A stretch of DNA of 64,000 bases from Lepiota brunneoincarnata (Eukaryota > Basidiomycota > Agaricomycetes > Agaricales > Agaricaceae): NCBI GenBank assembly GCA_023014365.1, contig JAEBUN010000074.1, positions 1 through 64,000 on the forward strand. The letters run 5' to 3'. Made by a program: the position numbers and the translations under genes. Shown here one piece after another: positions 1 to 12,232 of this stretch. Position 1 is the stretch's first letter. Every line of letters starts with the position of its first letter. The notes beneath the pieces were generated by a model, which ran no database searches, was not told where the DNA came from, and saw only the letters and a list, made by a program, of their open reading frames with translations.

Positions 1-2
1 AC

Positions 3-1985
3 CCAACAGCCAGCGCAATCTTGCGCTGGTGGAGGACAATGCAAAGACATCCTCACTTCCCTGCTACTAGCCACCAGCCACTCATTGCATTTTCTGATGT
101 ACCCCATGAACGGCCACTCCCATCTTCCGAATTTGACACCGGTGATGAGTTTCCGCCATGGGAACCAGACTCTTTTCAACTGCAACCACCAGATGAAGAT
201 TACGATATGTCAATTGATGAGCCCACAGATGGAAGCTCACCAGACGTACATGTGTATCTCACCAAAGGAGGAATGGTGAGGATGGAGTCCACCAGGTCTG
301 GGAGAACATTTTGGGAACCATTCTTTCAAGAGCGTGCAGCTGCCATTGCCAAGCTGAAAGCAAGAGGGACCACACTGGATCATCAAAAATGGGAGAACTG
401 AGAGAGGAACCCACCCACTACCAGTGTGCCTGTCTTTGTCTGGGATTGGGATTTTGATGATCCCACCAAGTTTACGTGACAACTTGTGAGGAGAGATGAG
501 CGAGAGAGTACACTTGCAGAATATGGCCCAGGGCAGAAACGGTATGATGCTGTTTTCAATGAGTGGCACTGTTGTACAGAGTGGGGGAAGGATGAGGATA
601 GCAATGATGAAGACATGCACGAGGTCCAGGAGGTTGCTGTGGGCCCAGTTGAGTTGCTTCAGGAGCGGGGAGACCAAAGTCAGGCTCCTACGAGCACAGC
701 TGAAGTTCCTTGGGGGGAGATATCGGAAGTTGAGCAGGCCATGCAACTTGTTCCTGTATCAACCCATCTGGTTGACAGTGACCAATTCATGGCTGACAAT
801 TTGCGGTGTGCGACTTTGGAGATCCTTTATAACCAGTTTGGCTTCACAGTCCCTGCAGACCTGAATGAGAATGACACCGTAGTTGGACCCGTGAATGGGA
901 GGAGCTTGATTCACACTTTGGGGATTACATGGATGCCTTTGGAGAGTCCGTTTTTCTCCACACCACTGGGTCAAAGGTGTTTAAAGTTCCTTGCCTGTTT
1001 TTCCGAGAAGCTTCCCCCACAGCCACGTATTCAAGAGTGGGACTTAGCTGACTCTAATCCTCACACCTTGATAAACTTGCACCAGTTGAAATACATTCGA
1101 GTTGTAGCCAACTCAACTGATCAGATGTACATGTTTGATTTTGGATCAGAGTCCACTGTGCCCTGGAACCTTGCTGTATATACCACAACAGCTGCTCTCT
1201 CCATTTGCAGGACGGGGAGTGACATTACAGAGAAAGACATCGCACTGGAGTTGGTTATGGCTGGGACACATTTCCGCACACTTCAATCTGCTGCTACCCT
1301 CAGGGCCCTTGGCATAGGAGTGCTGCCTCAGGCGGTATCAGTTCTGCTCCGTCTGCTAGACCACAAGTTCACTAAGACGGACTATGAATTCTACTGTCAG
1401 CAGTGTCAGATCATTTTGAAACAGCATCGTGGTTGGGCAGCATTGTTGCATGGGGGCTTTGTTTGCCACATTGCTCTCGACACCATTGGTGTACAGGGTG
1501 CTCTATCTGGCCCATCAGGCAAATAGTCATGATGGTTCGCTCATGTATTCTGTTATGGATGAGGCAGGGAATGAGTTTTTGGATGATGACTTGAGCCAGG
1601 ATGAATTGGATGTAATCTGTGGGTTATATGTCTCATACACAGGTCTGAGTTCTTATTCCATTCATATTTAATGTGTTACTGACTACAATCTTCAGGTCGG
1701 GGAGAGGACAAAAGAAAATTGTCGTGGTTCCCCTTGACACACCTCTACGAGGGATCAGGTGAAGATTTGGGACATTGGTCTGACCGGATGAACGATCTCT
1801 ACAACAGACAAGTGGCTTGTGCAACGGGATACTGTGAGGATGAGAAGATGGGATTCCCTTGGACTCCATCAACTTGGCGCCAGCGGCTGAGAGGTGCCCC
1901 CAAAGGACGACAAGCAATGAAAGTCCTCAAAGAACGATCCAGGGAATTTATCAACAAGTTCGGTCCCCCTGGTGCCCATTGGTAG
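3..1985 (+). pseudogene. Agaricomycete orphan gene, degenerate, 5' end outside window
   Basis: One reading frame runs from the window edge to about 1515, shifts once, then continues through an intron to a stop at 1985. The frame is interrupted by TGA at 399-401 and TGA at 477-479, yet clearly coding sequence lies on both sides. Near 1510-1525 the frame changes by one base, after GVQGALSGPS and before SHDGSLMYSVMDEAG. A 53-nt intron at 1643-1695 (donor GTCTGA, acceptor TTCAG) joins the SYT end to GRGEDKRKLSWFP in phase. The C-terminal part resembles, from memory, a family of uncharacterised Agaricomycete proteins with a conserved 'DELDxICG..YTG' stretch and a basic tail. No catalytic motif is visible, so I assign no function. 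Two stops plus a frameshift make it a probable pseudogene. It lies just upstream of, and in the same direction as, the decayed transposase at 2958-6187. Confidence 0.6.
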
Positions 1986-2957
1986 ATTCATCATGTCATA
2001 GTTATGTTTTTTTTTGTTGGCTGGAATAGTGTCATGTAAATACAGAAGTACCTGAAATCACAAGTTGTTTATTTGAATCTCTACCAGGCAAGCTAAGTTG
2101 AACATGAGTTACACATATGCTGAAGTCAATGGCTTGACCTATACATCCGTACGGCTGATCCTCTTAGCTCTATTGTCACCTCCTTGCCATCATCTATGGA
2201 TCAAGGATGTCACATCTATAAGATGTTCTGTTCACCCCAGAAACAGTGGGGATATCTGTGCAGTGATCGCAAGAGCACGTGAGAAAATGAGTCAGGTGAT
2301 GCCCTGATCAACGGGATGCGTTTCCTTCACACGTTCCCTTCCACCATCATGATCTCAGTCGTTAACCGCCTGGAACCTGCTTAATGGATGAGGTAAGTAT
2401 TTATGAAGGTCAAACTCTCATCTACTGACACTCAACATAGATGTTATCTATGTATCTCAGCCATAGAAATTGGACGCCGGTCTGTGGCTATCATCTGAGG
2501 ATCTCCTCAGATGTAAGCACAGAAACTTGTACTGGAACACCCCTTGGGTACTGTCTGAGGATCCCCTCGGAGGCTAACTGAGAGTTCCAAAGCTGCTGCA
2601 GGTGATCATTGTGAACAGTGACACATGCTACTCTTTGGATTGGTGGATGTTAGGCCAGACGTCCACCTTCATGTACCAATTCCTTGTCCATACCCTCCCA
2701 TTATGTAGAAGCATTCCTCGCGACAAGTAATATATGCTTGTTAATCTGTCTCACACATCCCTGCGTGAGTCACCCTGCATTGGCAGGAAAAGTCCACCAG
2801 GCTGTGCTATCGTGCATCTTTTCTCTCCACCCTGGTCATGCCTATCCCCTGCACCTGCGGTTGCAGCCTGCAAGTGACATATGCTATGAGACAAAACCAT
2901 TTGAATGGTCGTGGAAATACGTCACTCAGAGCAAGTGTTTTAGCAGAGCAAGAATGA
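1986..2957. other. intergenic, no gene seen
   Basis: This stretch has only short uncorrelated ORFs. It contains the hairpin at 2493-2512 and a weaker related copy (CTGAGGATCCCCTCGG) about 60 bp downstream. It may be the non-coding flank of the Plavaka element, but I could not find terminal inverted repeats. Confidence 0.5.
2493..2512. repeat. short hairpin
   Basis: ATCTGAGGA and its exact reverse complement TCCTCAGAT are separated by two bases, giving a 9-bp stem. An imperfect second copy follows at about 2558-2575. Confidence 0.6.
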
Positions 2958-5900
2958 CTGGGGCACACTTCCTTGCTCCCCAACCACCAACACTGCTGGA
3001 TTCCGCCTCAGGACCACTGGGGGGGAGACTCCAAAAAGCGGCTGCAATCTAGTTCTGACCAGGATGGCAGCCATAAGTGGACTAAAGCAGCTCAACCTGA
3101 GGTGCACCAACCTCCTGGAATACTTTCTACCTCCCAAGCCGAAATGGACTTCACAGAAACCCTCCCTGCATTAGAACAAGATGGTGGTGGTAATTTCCTT
3201 GAAGCATTGCCATCTATGTGCCAGTCAGACAGGTTTGTGGATAGAACCAGGTGCATGAGGGAGCAGTGATGGGGAAATAGCCACCTGCAAGATGATGGTT
3301 CTGGGCCTGCCTGTAGGAATGATAATGACAGTGAAGATGAGGGGTTTGATGGTGTTGTCAGAGCTGATCCAGAAGTTTCCCAGCCTGAAGACTGCAAGAG
3401 TGATGAAGACTGCAAGAGCAATGAAGCCTGCGAGAGCAATGGAACCTGCGAGAGCAGTGAAGATGGCAAGGTTGACGAAAACAACGGCTTTTTCATGGGT
3501 TCTGAAGCAGCTGGTATTTCCTCTTGGGACATGCTTGAGGAAAACTTTGAGCGTGAAGCGGCGTCCACAGCCACAGGTTTGTCCTTGCCCTATGAATCAC
3601 CTGCCTCACTAACAATACTTCAGATATGAATGCCTTGGGAGATTCAGACCTTAATCTACTTTGTAGTTATATGCTCAAGGTGGAGGACCACATAACTGAG
3701 CGCACCTTCAGTCGATTCTGTAAAGCCTTTCCAGGCAGCAGTCAGGTTAGCCTGAAAATGACCAAGAAGCACGTTCAATCCCTGTCTGGATTTTGGCCCG
3801 TACGATACAGCTGTTGTATAAATAGTTGTGTTTGCTTTGTCGGGCCATATGAAGACCTCGCTGAATGCCCCAACTGCAAGGAAATGTGATACACAACTAA
3901 TGGAAAGCCACACAAGACATTCGAGTACCTTCCCCTCATCGCCTACGAGCTATGTTGGCAAACCTCACACACATGAAAAAAATGCGCTATCGGGGAGAAC
4001 ACATTCACAAGCCTGGCATCATTAAGAACATTTTTGATGGTTCCCATTATCAGTCCTTACTCAATACTCTCATCCCTGATACAAGTCATCCCATGTACTT
4101 TTTCTCTGATGAGTGCAACGTTGCCCTCGGTCTTTCAATGGACAGCTTTGGTCCATTCAAACAGCGTGATAAGACATGCTGGCCCATCCTCCTTGTCAAC
4201 TACAATCTCCCCCCTGAAATATGTTTCCAGAAACAGTACCACATTCATGTTGGTACAGTCCCAGGTCCAAAAAAGCCTTGGGATTGGGATTCGTTCTGCT
4301 GGCCACTTGCTCAAGAACTCATCCAACTTGAAATGGGTGTCAAAGCTTTCGATGCAATCAGTCAATCACTATTCTTGCTTCATGCCTATCTCATCATAGC
4401 ATTTGGTGACATTCCGGCCATGGCCCTAATCATGTGCATGAAAGGGCAGAATGGTATCAGCCCATGCCGTATCTGCAACATCAAAGGGATTTGCTCACAA
4501 TCTTGCACTTACTATGTCCCTCTTTGACGAGATAAGATCCCCGATGCAAATCCTCCTTGATACAACCCATCTGATCTCCCCATTCATACTCATGAGGAGT
4601 TTTTAGAGCAAGTGCATGCTGTAGAAATGGCCCTCAGTAACTCCATACATGAAGAGCTCACCAAACAATATGGCATCAAAGGGATACCAATCCTCAGTAC
4701 TATATCTTTGCTCTCATTCCCATCTTCATTCCCATTCAACTTCATGCACCTCATTTGGGAAAATTTGATTCCCAACCTCATTCTGTTCTGGACTTGCGAA
4801 TTCAAGGACCTAGATCACCAAGGCAAAGGTTATGTTATTGCAACGCAAATCTGGAATGAAATTGGTGCGGCTACAGCAGTATGTGGTGCAACAATCCCAG
4901 CAGCTTTCGGAGCTTCAGTACCCAACATTGCGACTAAACAGTCACAAATGACTGCTGAGATGTATGCCATCTGGACACTCTATATTGCTCCAGTTGTGCT
5001 CCACAGCAGGTTCACAAACACAAAGTACTATGACTATTTCATGCAGCTTGTCAAACTTTTGAAGCTCTGCTTGTTGTTCGAGCTCACAGAAGAGGAATTG
5101 AAACAGATTGATGAGGGTTTCAAGTCTTGGGTTCAGATGTATGAGAAGTGAGTATCTACCTTCTACATTGTGCTCTTATACTTAAATCAATGCAGACTGT
5201 ACTATCAAAATGACCCTGTTCGACTCTCCGCTTGTCCTCTGACTCTCCATGCCCTTCTTCATATTGCATGGGGTATCCAGGTGGTGGGTCCTGTCTGGAC
5301 GTATTGGGCATTTCCTATGGAGTGTCATTGCAATACTCTACTTCCATCAATCAGAAGTAGATGCCACCCTTACGAATCCATCAACACCTTTGTTACAGTG
5401 ACTGCACAGCTAAATCAAATATGATTATTATATGATCTTTATGACGTGCTATCTTTGGATCCTCACAAGAAGGAAACCAACAAAATTGTCCATGATTTAT
5501 GTATGTTCAACTTGTCATCACATCATTATTGCTTATTTACCTCTTGTAAACAGACCCACTTTACATGTTTTCTGCCCCGCAACAATGTGAAACCCTACCT
5601 CCACCCATATATAACAAAGTTCTAGCTTCTTTAGCAACACACTTCGATGTCACAAAGCAAGTTATTCAATCTGTCATAAAACCAGATCAGCTTGTTGTCC
5701 AATATGGCAGAGTAACTCGTCTTGAAGGAGGTGATCTCATGATTGCCTGTGATCTGGTTGAGAAGAGAGAGGACAGTCGGGTTGCATCCTTTGTACAAGT
5801 GAGCGCTATTGCCCCTTCCTGTATATGATATCTGAATGTTCCCCATTCCAGTATATTCAACTTGTGGATCGGCATGCTCGCCAAAAGAGAAGAACACCAG

Positions 5901-6187
5901 AATTCAGGCCATGCAATTTCTTTGGCCAACTAAAGCACATCCTTGTTTTGGAAATCCTGTCCACACCACAACTCAACTTAGCCACACCAATGACTGCTAT
6001 CCTGGCACTTATTCATGGTGTCAAGGCAACATGAAAAAACAGCATTTATTATTACAGTTATAAAGATTGTGGTATTGATGAAGTCATTGATCTAGGTACA
6101 GTGCAGTGTGTTGTTGGAAGGATATTAGACAGGGGTGAGTGGGCCATTGTAGATAGAAGCCCTGATATGGAGATCCAGGTGGACTAA
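2958..6187 (+). pseudogene. Plavaka-type DNA transposase, degenerate
   Basis: The product matches the Agaricomycete Plavaka transposase family as I know it. Landmarks are an acidic N-terminus, YSCCINSCVCFVGPYEDL followed by CPNCKE (zinc-binding cysteines), KKMRYRGEH, DIFDGSHY-like NIFDGSHY, FGDIPAMALIMCMKGQNG, CRICNIKG, HALLHIAWGI, GPVWTYWAFPME and a C-terminal WAIVDRS. Four introns splice in phase: 3577-3623 (branch CTAAC), 5148-5195, 5501-5553 and 5799-5851. Lesions are TGA at 3267, 3887, 4525, 4558, 5422 and 6032, plus a small deletion near 3935 that shifts the frame between EYLPLI and RLRAML. The true start is unclear; 2958 is only where the frame opens. No intact transposase can be made. 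No target duplication or terminal repeat was recognised, so the element limits are unknown. Confidence 0.85.
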
Positions 6188-8182
6188 GGAATGGTTTATG
6201 AATTAATACAATCAGAGCCGTGCTCCCAATCCATTTTGGTCATCCCAAGGTCAATGCGCATGCCAGGAAAATAGCTTTACTCACCAGACAATTATGTAGA
6301 ATAACAGAATCTGTGTGACTGACCTGACCGCATCTAGGGTTGATAATGGATTTGTCAGGAGAATATGCGGCATCCTCATTTTGCCTGTGGCCTACCTGTA
6401 GTCAAGAAAAACAAGGCACTGGGCACAACCTGTGCAGGTTGCCACACATATCACCCCTCCCTATTTTACGGCCATTCAATTTGGACTGGGCAATGGAAAC
6501 AACAAGCAACTCACATCAGAAGCTAGGTTGGGCCCCAGAAAACGTGGTAGCTGCCCATCAGCTCTTGTCCTGAACAAGTGAATATAAACGCGGTTTCCGG
6601 CAACAAAAATTGAGGTGATTGTGAAAGTTAATGAAAGGATTGATGGAAACTTTGGTTAGTATCTCTGTGAAGGGATATAGCACAGGGTGCCGTTTACCTT
6701 GTGCGATGGCATTAGCATGGCAGGGATCCATGATGGGGCGACTCGTTTCTTGCTCGGCATACAAGTCTGTCACTCTCATCTATAAGAATATGGCGCACAA
6801 CCACTTAGGGAGCGAACATGGGGCAGGGGAGTTAGCTCTGGCACTAGAACTTCCTATTCATTTAACGTTGAGGGCAGGTTGAAAATTTCTGATATTTGAT
6901 ATTTGGCGTGCGACTATACATGAACAAAAATGTCAAGTAGATCCCCATACTGGCGATTCATAGGTCCAGCTCTGAAGAACAGCGACATGTTGCCTGGATA
7001 ATTATGCGATACATGAACTTAAGCATTCTGTAACAACCACCCACCCACACTTATGCCATGTTCATATTGTCAAATTTTTCCAAATGGCTTGCGAAATGAT
7101 GAGTCCCTGACAGATTCCCGGCAGAACGTCCTCCTCAGCTGCAATGCCTTTCTCAAATTTAGACAGGTTGTAATACCAGTTTCCGGCTACTGTCAGTGCT
7201 GAATAGTGTCGGCAGCGGAGGGGCACTATGTGACCCAAAAGGGATGGTCCATGTGGCTCAACGAACCTGACTGCTATGCATTCATATGACGAACCAACCT
7301 GAAACGAGACAGAAGGATGTGAACTGACACCTTGTCGCACCACACAGGAGAGATGGGTGCCTCGTGCAGATGAGGTCATTGACCTAAGGCGTTAGAACCT
7401 AAAGGTTGAAAATCCCCTGGAAGCATTTGGACCACATGCCCCAGAGAGCTTGAGGAGGGGCTCATTGTCACGAAAGGTTGACGTGGGTGGCAGCTAGCCT
7501 GAGTGCCTGCAAAGGCTTAGCTACAACATGTGGGCACTGTCTCACAGGTGACCACTTTGCTTGACCCGACCCAATCATATCGAACCCAACTCAAGGGGGG
7601 GATATATTAATTCATCAAAGGGTAGCAATGTAGTCATGCTGATCTGGGCGCGCGCCTTGTGAGCTTCCAGAATCAATCGGGATCTTAACAAAATACTGCA
7701 ATGTTCAGATCCAGGCTCGGCTAGTTCCCTTGTACCTTGAGACAGGAGGAAACTGGTACCAACTACTACAGAGGCATTGGAAAGATGTAAAGATGCCCCC
7801 ACTTGGGGGCATCCTTCACTAGGGACGAGGGTGCCTTGCAGGAATCCAACTGAACAGAATCAACGTCTATTCGAGGGGGGACTAAGGAACTCGACCCCTC
7901 CTAGTTACTACATACATGAGGTAGCAGATTCCAATAGATATCATGTCAAAGAAGTGCGAATCCTGGTGTAAGCCAGGTCTGTGGGCTTACAGTACATGTT
8001 TCACCCTTTACCCAGTCAATTCAACTGAAATCCCTCATATATCTTCCAAAAAAGACATAAAAATACACCAAGATTTAAAGATACAACCCTGCAGATTGCC
8101 CTGACGGATCACCAGCCATAATATTTGACCTCCTTCAGACTCTTCCCCCCAACCTTCCATTTTCCTCCGTTCTTGTAAAGCC
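6188..8182. other. intergenic, no convincing gene
   Basis: All ORFs here are short and lack recognisable motifs or plausible splice partners. A perfect hairpin occurs at 7792-7813. The stretch at 7930-7966 resembles the start of the small ORF at 8183. Confidence 0.45.
7792..7813. other. GC-rich perfect hairpin
   Basis: GATGCCCCC, loop ACTT, then GGGGGCATC forms a perfect 9-bp stem. There is no adjacent gene or T-run, so its role is unknown. Confidence 0.6.
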
Positions 8183-8308
8183 ATGCCCCCGGCAACTCGC
8201 TACCATATCCATATAGATGGAATGTCAAAAAAGTGTGATCGTTGTGGAATCCTCGCACTGTCCAGTGGTCGTGACTATCGGTGTCTGAGCTGTGTTTTTG
8301 ACCCCTAA
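8183..8308 (+). CDS. 41-aa zinc-ribbon/ZZ-like peptide, hypothetical
   Basis: ATG at 8183 opens a 41-codon frame ending TAA at 8306-8308. The peptide has CDRC in the middle and RDYRCLSC near the end, so two CxxC pairs are spaced 12 residues apart. An upstream H-x-H-x-D-G stretch recalls the start of ZZ zinc fingers, in which an RYKCxxC pattern follows CDxC. The later cysteines of a full ZZ finger are missing. It may be a fragment, or a first exon that continues past an intron (an acceptor-like TCACATCAG precedes 8362). A weaker echo of the 5' half lies at 7930-7966. Function unknown. Confidence 0.35.
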   Translation: MPPATRYHIHIDGMSKKCDRCGILALSSGRDYRCLSCVFDP

Positions 8309-8939
8309 ATTTCCCTCCTCTGTCAACCGTCTAACTAATTTCATTGAATACTCACATCAGGACCCATGCCACATCCCTATCTCCAAGAACTCCTGAAATC
8401 TCATCCCTGAAGTCCACCATCGCTTTCCCCAGCACCCACCTCGCTCGTTTCCTGTCCTTTACACTCAGGTTCATGTTTGCATTGTGTGAAAAGACATAGT
8501 GGTGTGTATGCATGGTGGCTGAGAGTCATGATGGCAGCAGGGAAGAACTATGATGATGGACGCAATGCCGACGACAAGCATGTGCGACAGTGACAAGGTC
8601 ACTCTTTATTTCTCCTCATTCCATCCTAATTTACGGTTAGTGCTCTAGACGACATTACCTCCCTATTGTGTCTTTATACCTCAAACACACCTGTTCTGAC
8701 CTACAGTTTGATGTACGAAACAGTCACAAATTCACAGCTCTCTATACATATGTCCTCTATGCCTCTACGTACAGGTTGTAGCCAAACAGATGCCCGAATA
8801 CTGCTAATATCTCGTCTAACTCACTGGCTTGCCAAACAGGATGAGCGCTATAAGTAGATCCCTCTCTTCCTGCTGACAACAATAAAACCTCCAGTATATT
8901 AATCTACCATATTCCAATATTTAATACCAATGAAAAGCA

Positions 8940-9160
8940 ATCTTACTAAAACTGTTGTGCTTTCCTAAGGCCTGAAAAACAATAATATGTGTGGTATACC
9001 TATTCCCCCCCTTTGAGGTGTTTTTACCACCCCTCTGGACCACCATATATTACATTGTTTTATCCATGACATTTTCTGGCATAAATATCTAGACTTACTG
9101 TTGAAAATGACCTTACCAAAAATGTTGTTTTTTCCTACATCTTGAGAAACAACACTATCC
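8940..9160. repeat. imperfect direct repeat, about 50 bp, spacing 170 bp
   Basis: 8940-8990 (CTTACTAAAACTGTTGTG...) and 9110-9160 (CTTACCAAAAATGTTGTT...) are alignable over about 50 bp. Both are followed by GA[AG]AAACAA. No ORF accompanies them. Confidence 0.4.
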
Positions 9161-9737
9161 GTAACTATTTACACACTTCACTCTTTAACATTGCATCTTA
9201 CAACCCCTAGGGTCTCACAGTGCAAGGGAGAAGAGGTGATGGGAGTGACAAAGACCCTTAAATTCCAAGGCAACTGCCAAGCACAGCCAGACATGAGTGA
9301 GCTCATTGGAAAGATGTGGTAGAGCCCTTCCAGATGTGGGCTGGCATGTCCCAAGGTGTTGGGAAATGGCCCCAGAATAGAGACATCTGTGTGGGAGTGG
9401 TGATGCACACCAAAATGCATTTTTCTCCACAAAGAGTGCATTGTTCAAGCTTTGCTATAGGGCATAAGAGCCACTTGGAACTCTGCATGGAATGGTGGTA
9501 ACAATGCAACCAACAGCATGGTGTGAGGTCACCAAATGAGGATGGAAGGTGGGGGATGTTGATGGTGATGATGAGAGAAGGAGTGGGTCAATTGGAACGC
9601 AAAGCAGTGCATTCAAGAGCCATTGACAATGGCTATCGAACGGTGAAAACCGCTAGCTAATTGGTGCTATCGCTCCCGACATATAGGCCAAACATCACGC
9701 TGCCTCCCTCCCACTCCCTCTCTAGTTGCTGCAGTGT

Positions 9738-9880
9738 GCTCGAACACGTTCGAATACATTCGGACACGTTCAGGCTCCCTACACTTATGCCTGAACCTGA
9801 ACCAGACTGAACCTTTGGGTTCAGTTCAGGAGGTTCAGGTTCGAACCGAACTTCTGAACCGAACTTCGGCAGCCCTAGAC
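9738..9880. repeat. GTTCAGGTTC / GAACCGAAC repeat cluster
   Basis: Some 140 bp are dominated by variants of GAACCTGAAC, GTTCAGGTTC, TTCGAACC and GAACCGAACTTC, so the strand can fold on itself repeatedly. It ends at CGGCAGCCCTAG. Similar GAAC-rich blocks are common in basidiomycete intergenic DNA, possibly as ends of non-autonomous elements; that last point is inference. Confidence 0.45.
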
Positions 9881-9968
9881 CTGTTGCGGACTCAAGGGGG
9901 GCTCACATGGTGTTTGCAGTCAAGATGGGTGTTGGTATTGGCAAGGGTGGCAGTGGCGGCAGCCAAGT

Positions 9969-9992
9969 TCTGCTGCTGCTGCTGCTGCTGCT
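9969..9992. repeat. CTG trinucleotide microsatellite
   Basis: About eight uninterrupted CTG units. Confidence 0.9.
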
Positions 9993-10341
9993 ACTTCTGC
10001 TAGACCTATTGGAAAAGCTAGGTCAATGACAATCTACTAGGCACTTTGTTTTGTGACTATACTTTGTGGACACATTTTTTTATACATCCCTTTATCATAT
10101 CTTATCAATAATGTTCCCCTTTCCCCTATGCAATGATTACAGGCTGCCACAGTGGCTTGTCTTCATCCTTTCTTTCGATCTTCCCTTTGTAACTTTAGTT
10201 CTTTTTCTTTTCTTTTTGCACTTCCTGCAGCTTCCGTGTTTTTTTTCCTTACTTTTGTGTCATATGCCCTTCGTTTCCGCTCACATTCCACCTGTACCTT
10301 GTTTTGCCTCTCTTTCCACAATAGTGCCTCCACCTTTTTTG

Positions 10342-10665
10342 CTGATACCTCTGGTTTCTGTACTTCCACGATATTCTACTGTTGGCATCAATCAACAGAT
10401 CAAAGGAGAAATGAGATTCAGTCATGCCAATTTTTCGTTGCGTTTCACCCTTTCTTGTCTCCTCTTTTTCCGCAGGAGTTTTGCCCTCACCCTTCCTGGG
10501 TCCTTCTCTTCCCACCGGAGTGCCACCTTCATCATTTCTTGGTCCCTCTCTTCCTGCAGGAGTTCCTGCATCCTTTGTGTTGATACCTCTGATAACTTTA
10601 CTTGCACGATCTCCTACTACTGGCATCAATCAGCTGATCAATGTAGAAATGACATTCAGTCATAC
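10342..10665. repeat. direct duplication of an 85-bp segment in a pyrimidine-rich block
   Basis: 10342-10427 and 10581-10665 are near copies (TGATACCTCTG..., GGCATCAATCA..., GAAATGA[GC]ATTCAGTCAT) about 239 bp apart. The block between contains shorter GGTCC[TC]TCTCTTCC repeats. Read on the minus strand the same block gives lysine/glutamate-rich coiled-coil-like peptides such as KERQNKVQVECERKRRA, interrupted by stops. It could be a decayed coiled-coil gene on the minus strand. The 262-codon plus-strand frame at 10066-10854 is low-complexity and I do not accept it as a gene. Confidence 0.5.
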
Positions 10666-11392
10666 CGTGGGTTCGAATGTCTTACCAACGTCTGTGGGAT
10701 AATATCCATACCAATCCATTGTAGAATGGTCAAGTTATGGACAGGATTTTGGAAGAGGCAAGAGAGTGCTGGAGCTTTTTGCTTCTGTAATTCCTCTGTT
10801 TCTTCACTAGCCAAGGGTTTATATACCATTGACCCATGTTGTCTGGAACTGTGATTTTATTGGGTGCTCGGACATGCAATCACATGCGACCTAGAATGAG
10901 TTGTGAGCTTCAATTGTTATCACAAATGGGGATGCGATTTTTTGTTGGCTGTCGTCAATGAGTGGGCACCGAGACTAACCCTGGATCCGGGCCCAATCCG
11001 GCGTATTTTGTGCACCTGGCTCACCTGGCTTCAGTGGTTATTTGCATGTCCGAGCACTCAAATTTCTCAGGTGTATCCAATATCCAGCCTCACGAGAGTC
11101 TACAGGATTAAAGTTTGTTGAAACGCGAGTTTTAGCTCGCTCGTTGTACTCAGGTAGAGAGATAACTCGACTGAAATCCAATACTTCCATTTGGATCCTA
11201 GTGATGCGTGAGACATATGCTTGTCTTGACGTGATACTCTGCGTAAATATTCTCCTTAAGTTTACGAGGCGTAGATAAGTTTTATCAAAATGTATTGGGC
11301 ATGAAGTGCTATCCGCTTCAAATTGCTCCCCCTTCTCGTTCGGGGTGGTTATCTGTTTTGTTTGAGTTTATCATTCCCTGGTGCTCCATAGC

Positions 11393-11414
11393 TGTTTGTT
11401 TGTTTGTTTGTTTT
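11393..11414. repeat. TGTT tetranucleotide microsatellite
   Basis: Five consecutive TGTT units run into a T-run. Confidence 0.85.
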
Positions 11415-12232
11415 TCTGGAGGACGGAGGTTGTTCGAGATTCGAGTGGGATCATCAGTGAGTTTAAAAACTACTATACTTCACCCTTGATTGAAGGTCCC
11501 CCCCGATTGCCGCTTTCTCCCTTAATCCTTTCAGAATCTCACCAAATTTGGGATATGAATTAGTGGCAATGTCAATACCACATTTCAATTTGATTTATCG
11601 AAAACAGTTCAAGCCGAGTCCCGTATCGGAGTGTGATTATCATGATGATATCAGTGCCACAGCAAGCAACGTCTGGCGCGCGTCTGCAGTTCAGACATGG
11701 CTTCGGCGAGGGTGCGACTGTGATGTGGGGATCGAAGTGAGTTAACACACTCCTTGTGCCCTGCTACATGATTCCCATAGGTTTGTGACTATATGTTGGC
11801 CATCCTGGACTGGACCCCGGACCCAGGGTAACCGACACACGGCGCTTGCAAGCTCACCCACTAAGCACGTCAGCTCTCTGACAGTAGGGTGAGGGACGCT
11901 TCTGGTTTCTGTGGTGCACCGCCAGTGCTTCATTATGCCCAAGGGAGTGGCCATCGGTGTCATCGACGCCCTACAGCCACACACTCCGCACGCCCCCTTC
12001 CATTCGGAGATGTGTAGCCCGGCGGGCCAAGTTCCGGTGGCTACTCAGAGACGACAGGCGTCCTCGACTCTATTCAAGCTCTAGAGGTTAATATTACTTC
12101 AAGCTTGGAACCGCGAACTCTTGACAAGTTTACATTTTGAACGTCGAGCATGCAGAGTGGTGTGCGTGTATCTTATCTATCTTATAAACTTCCTGGCTGG
12201 GTTCTCACTGAATACAATTCACCTAACGGGCC

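Noticed and set aside
9178..9509. Several overlapping ORFs on both strands
   Set aside because: Mutual shadows in three frames, without motifs or splice logic.
10066..10854. 262-codon ORF
   Set aside because: Caused by pyrimidine-rich sequence with few stops; composition is F/L/S/C-rich and repeats of the underlying DNA explain it.
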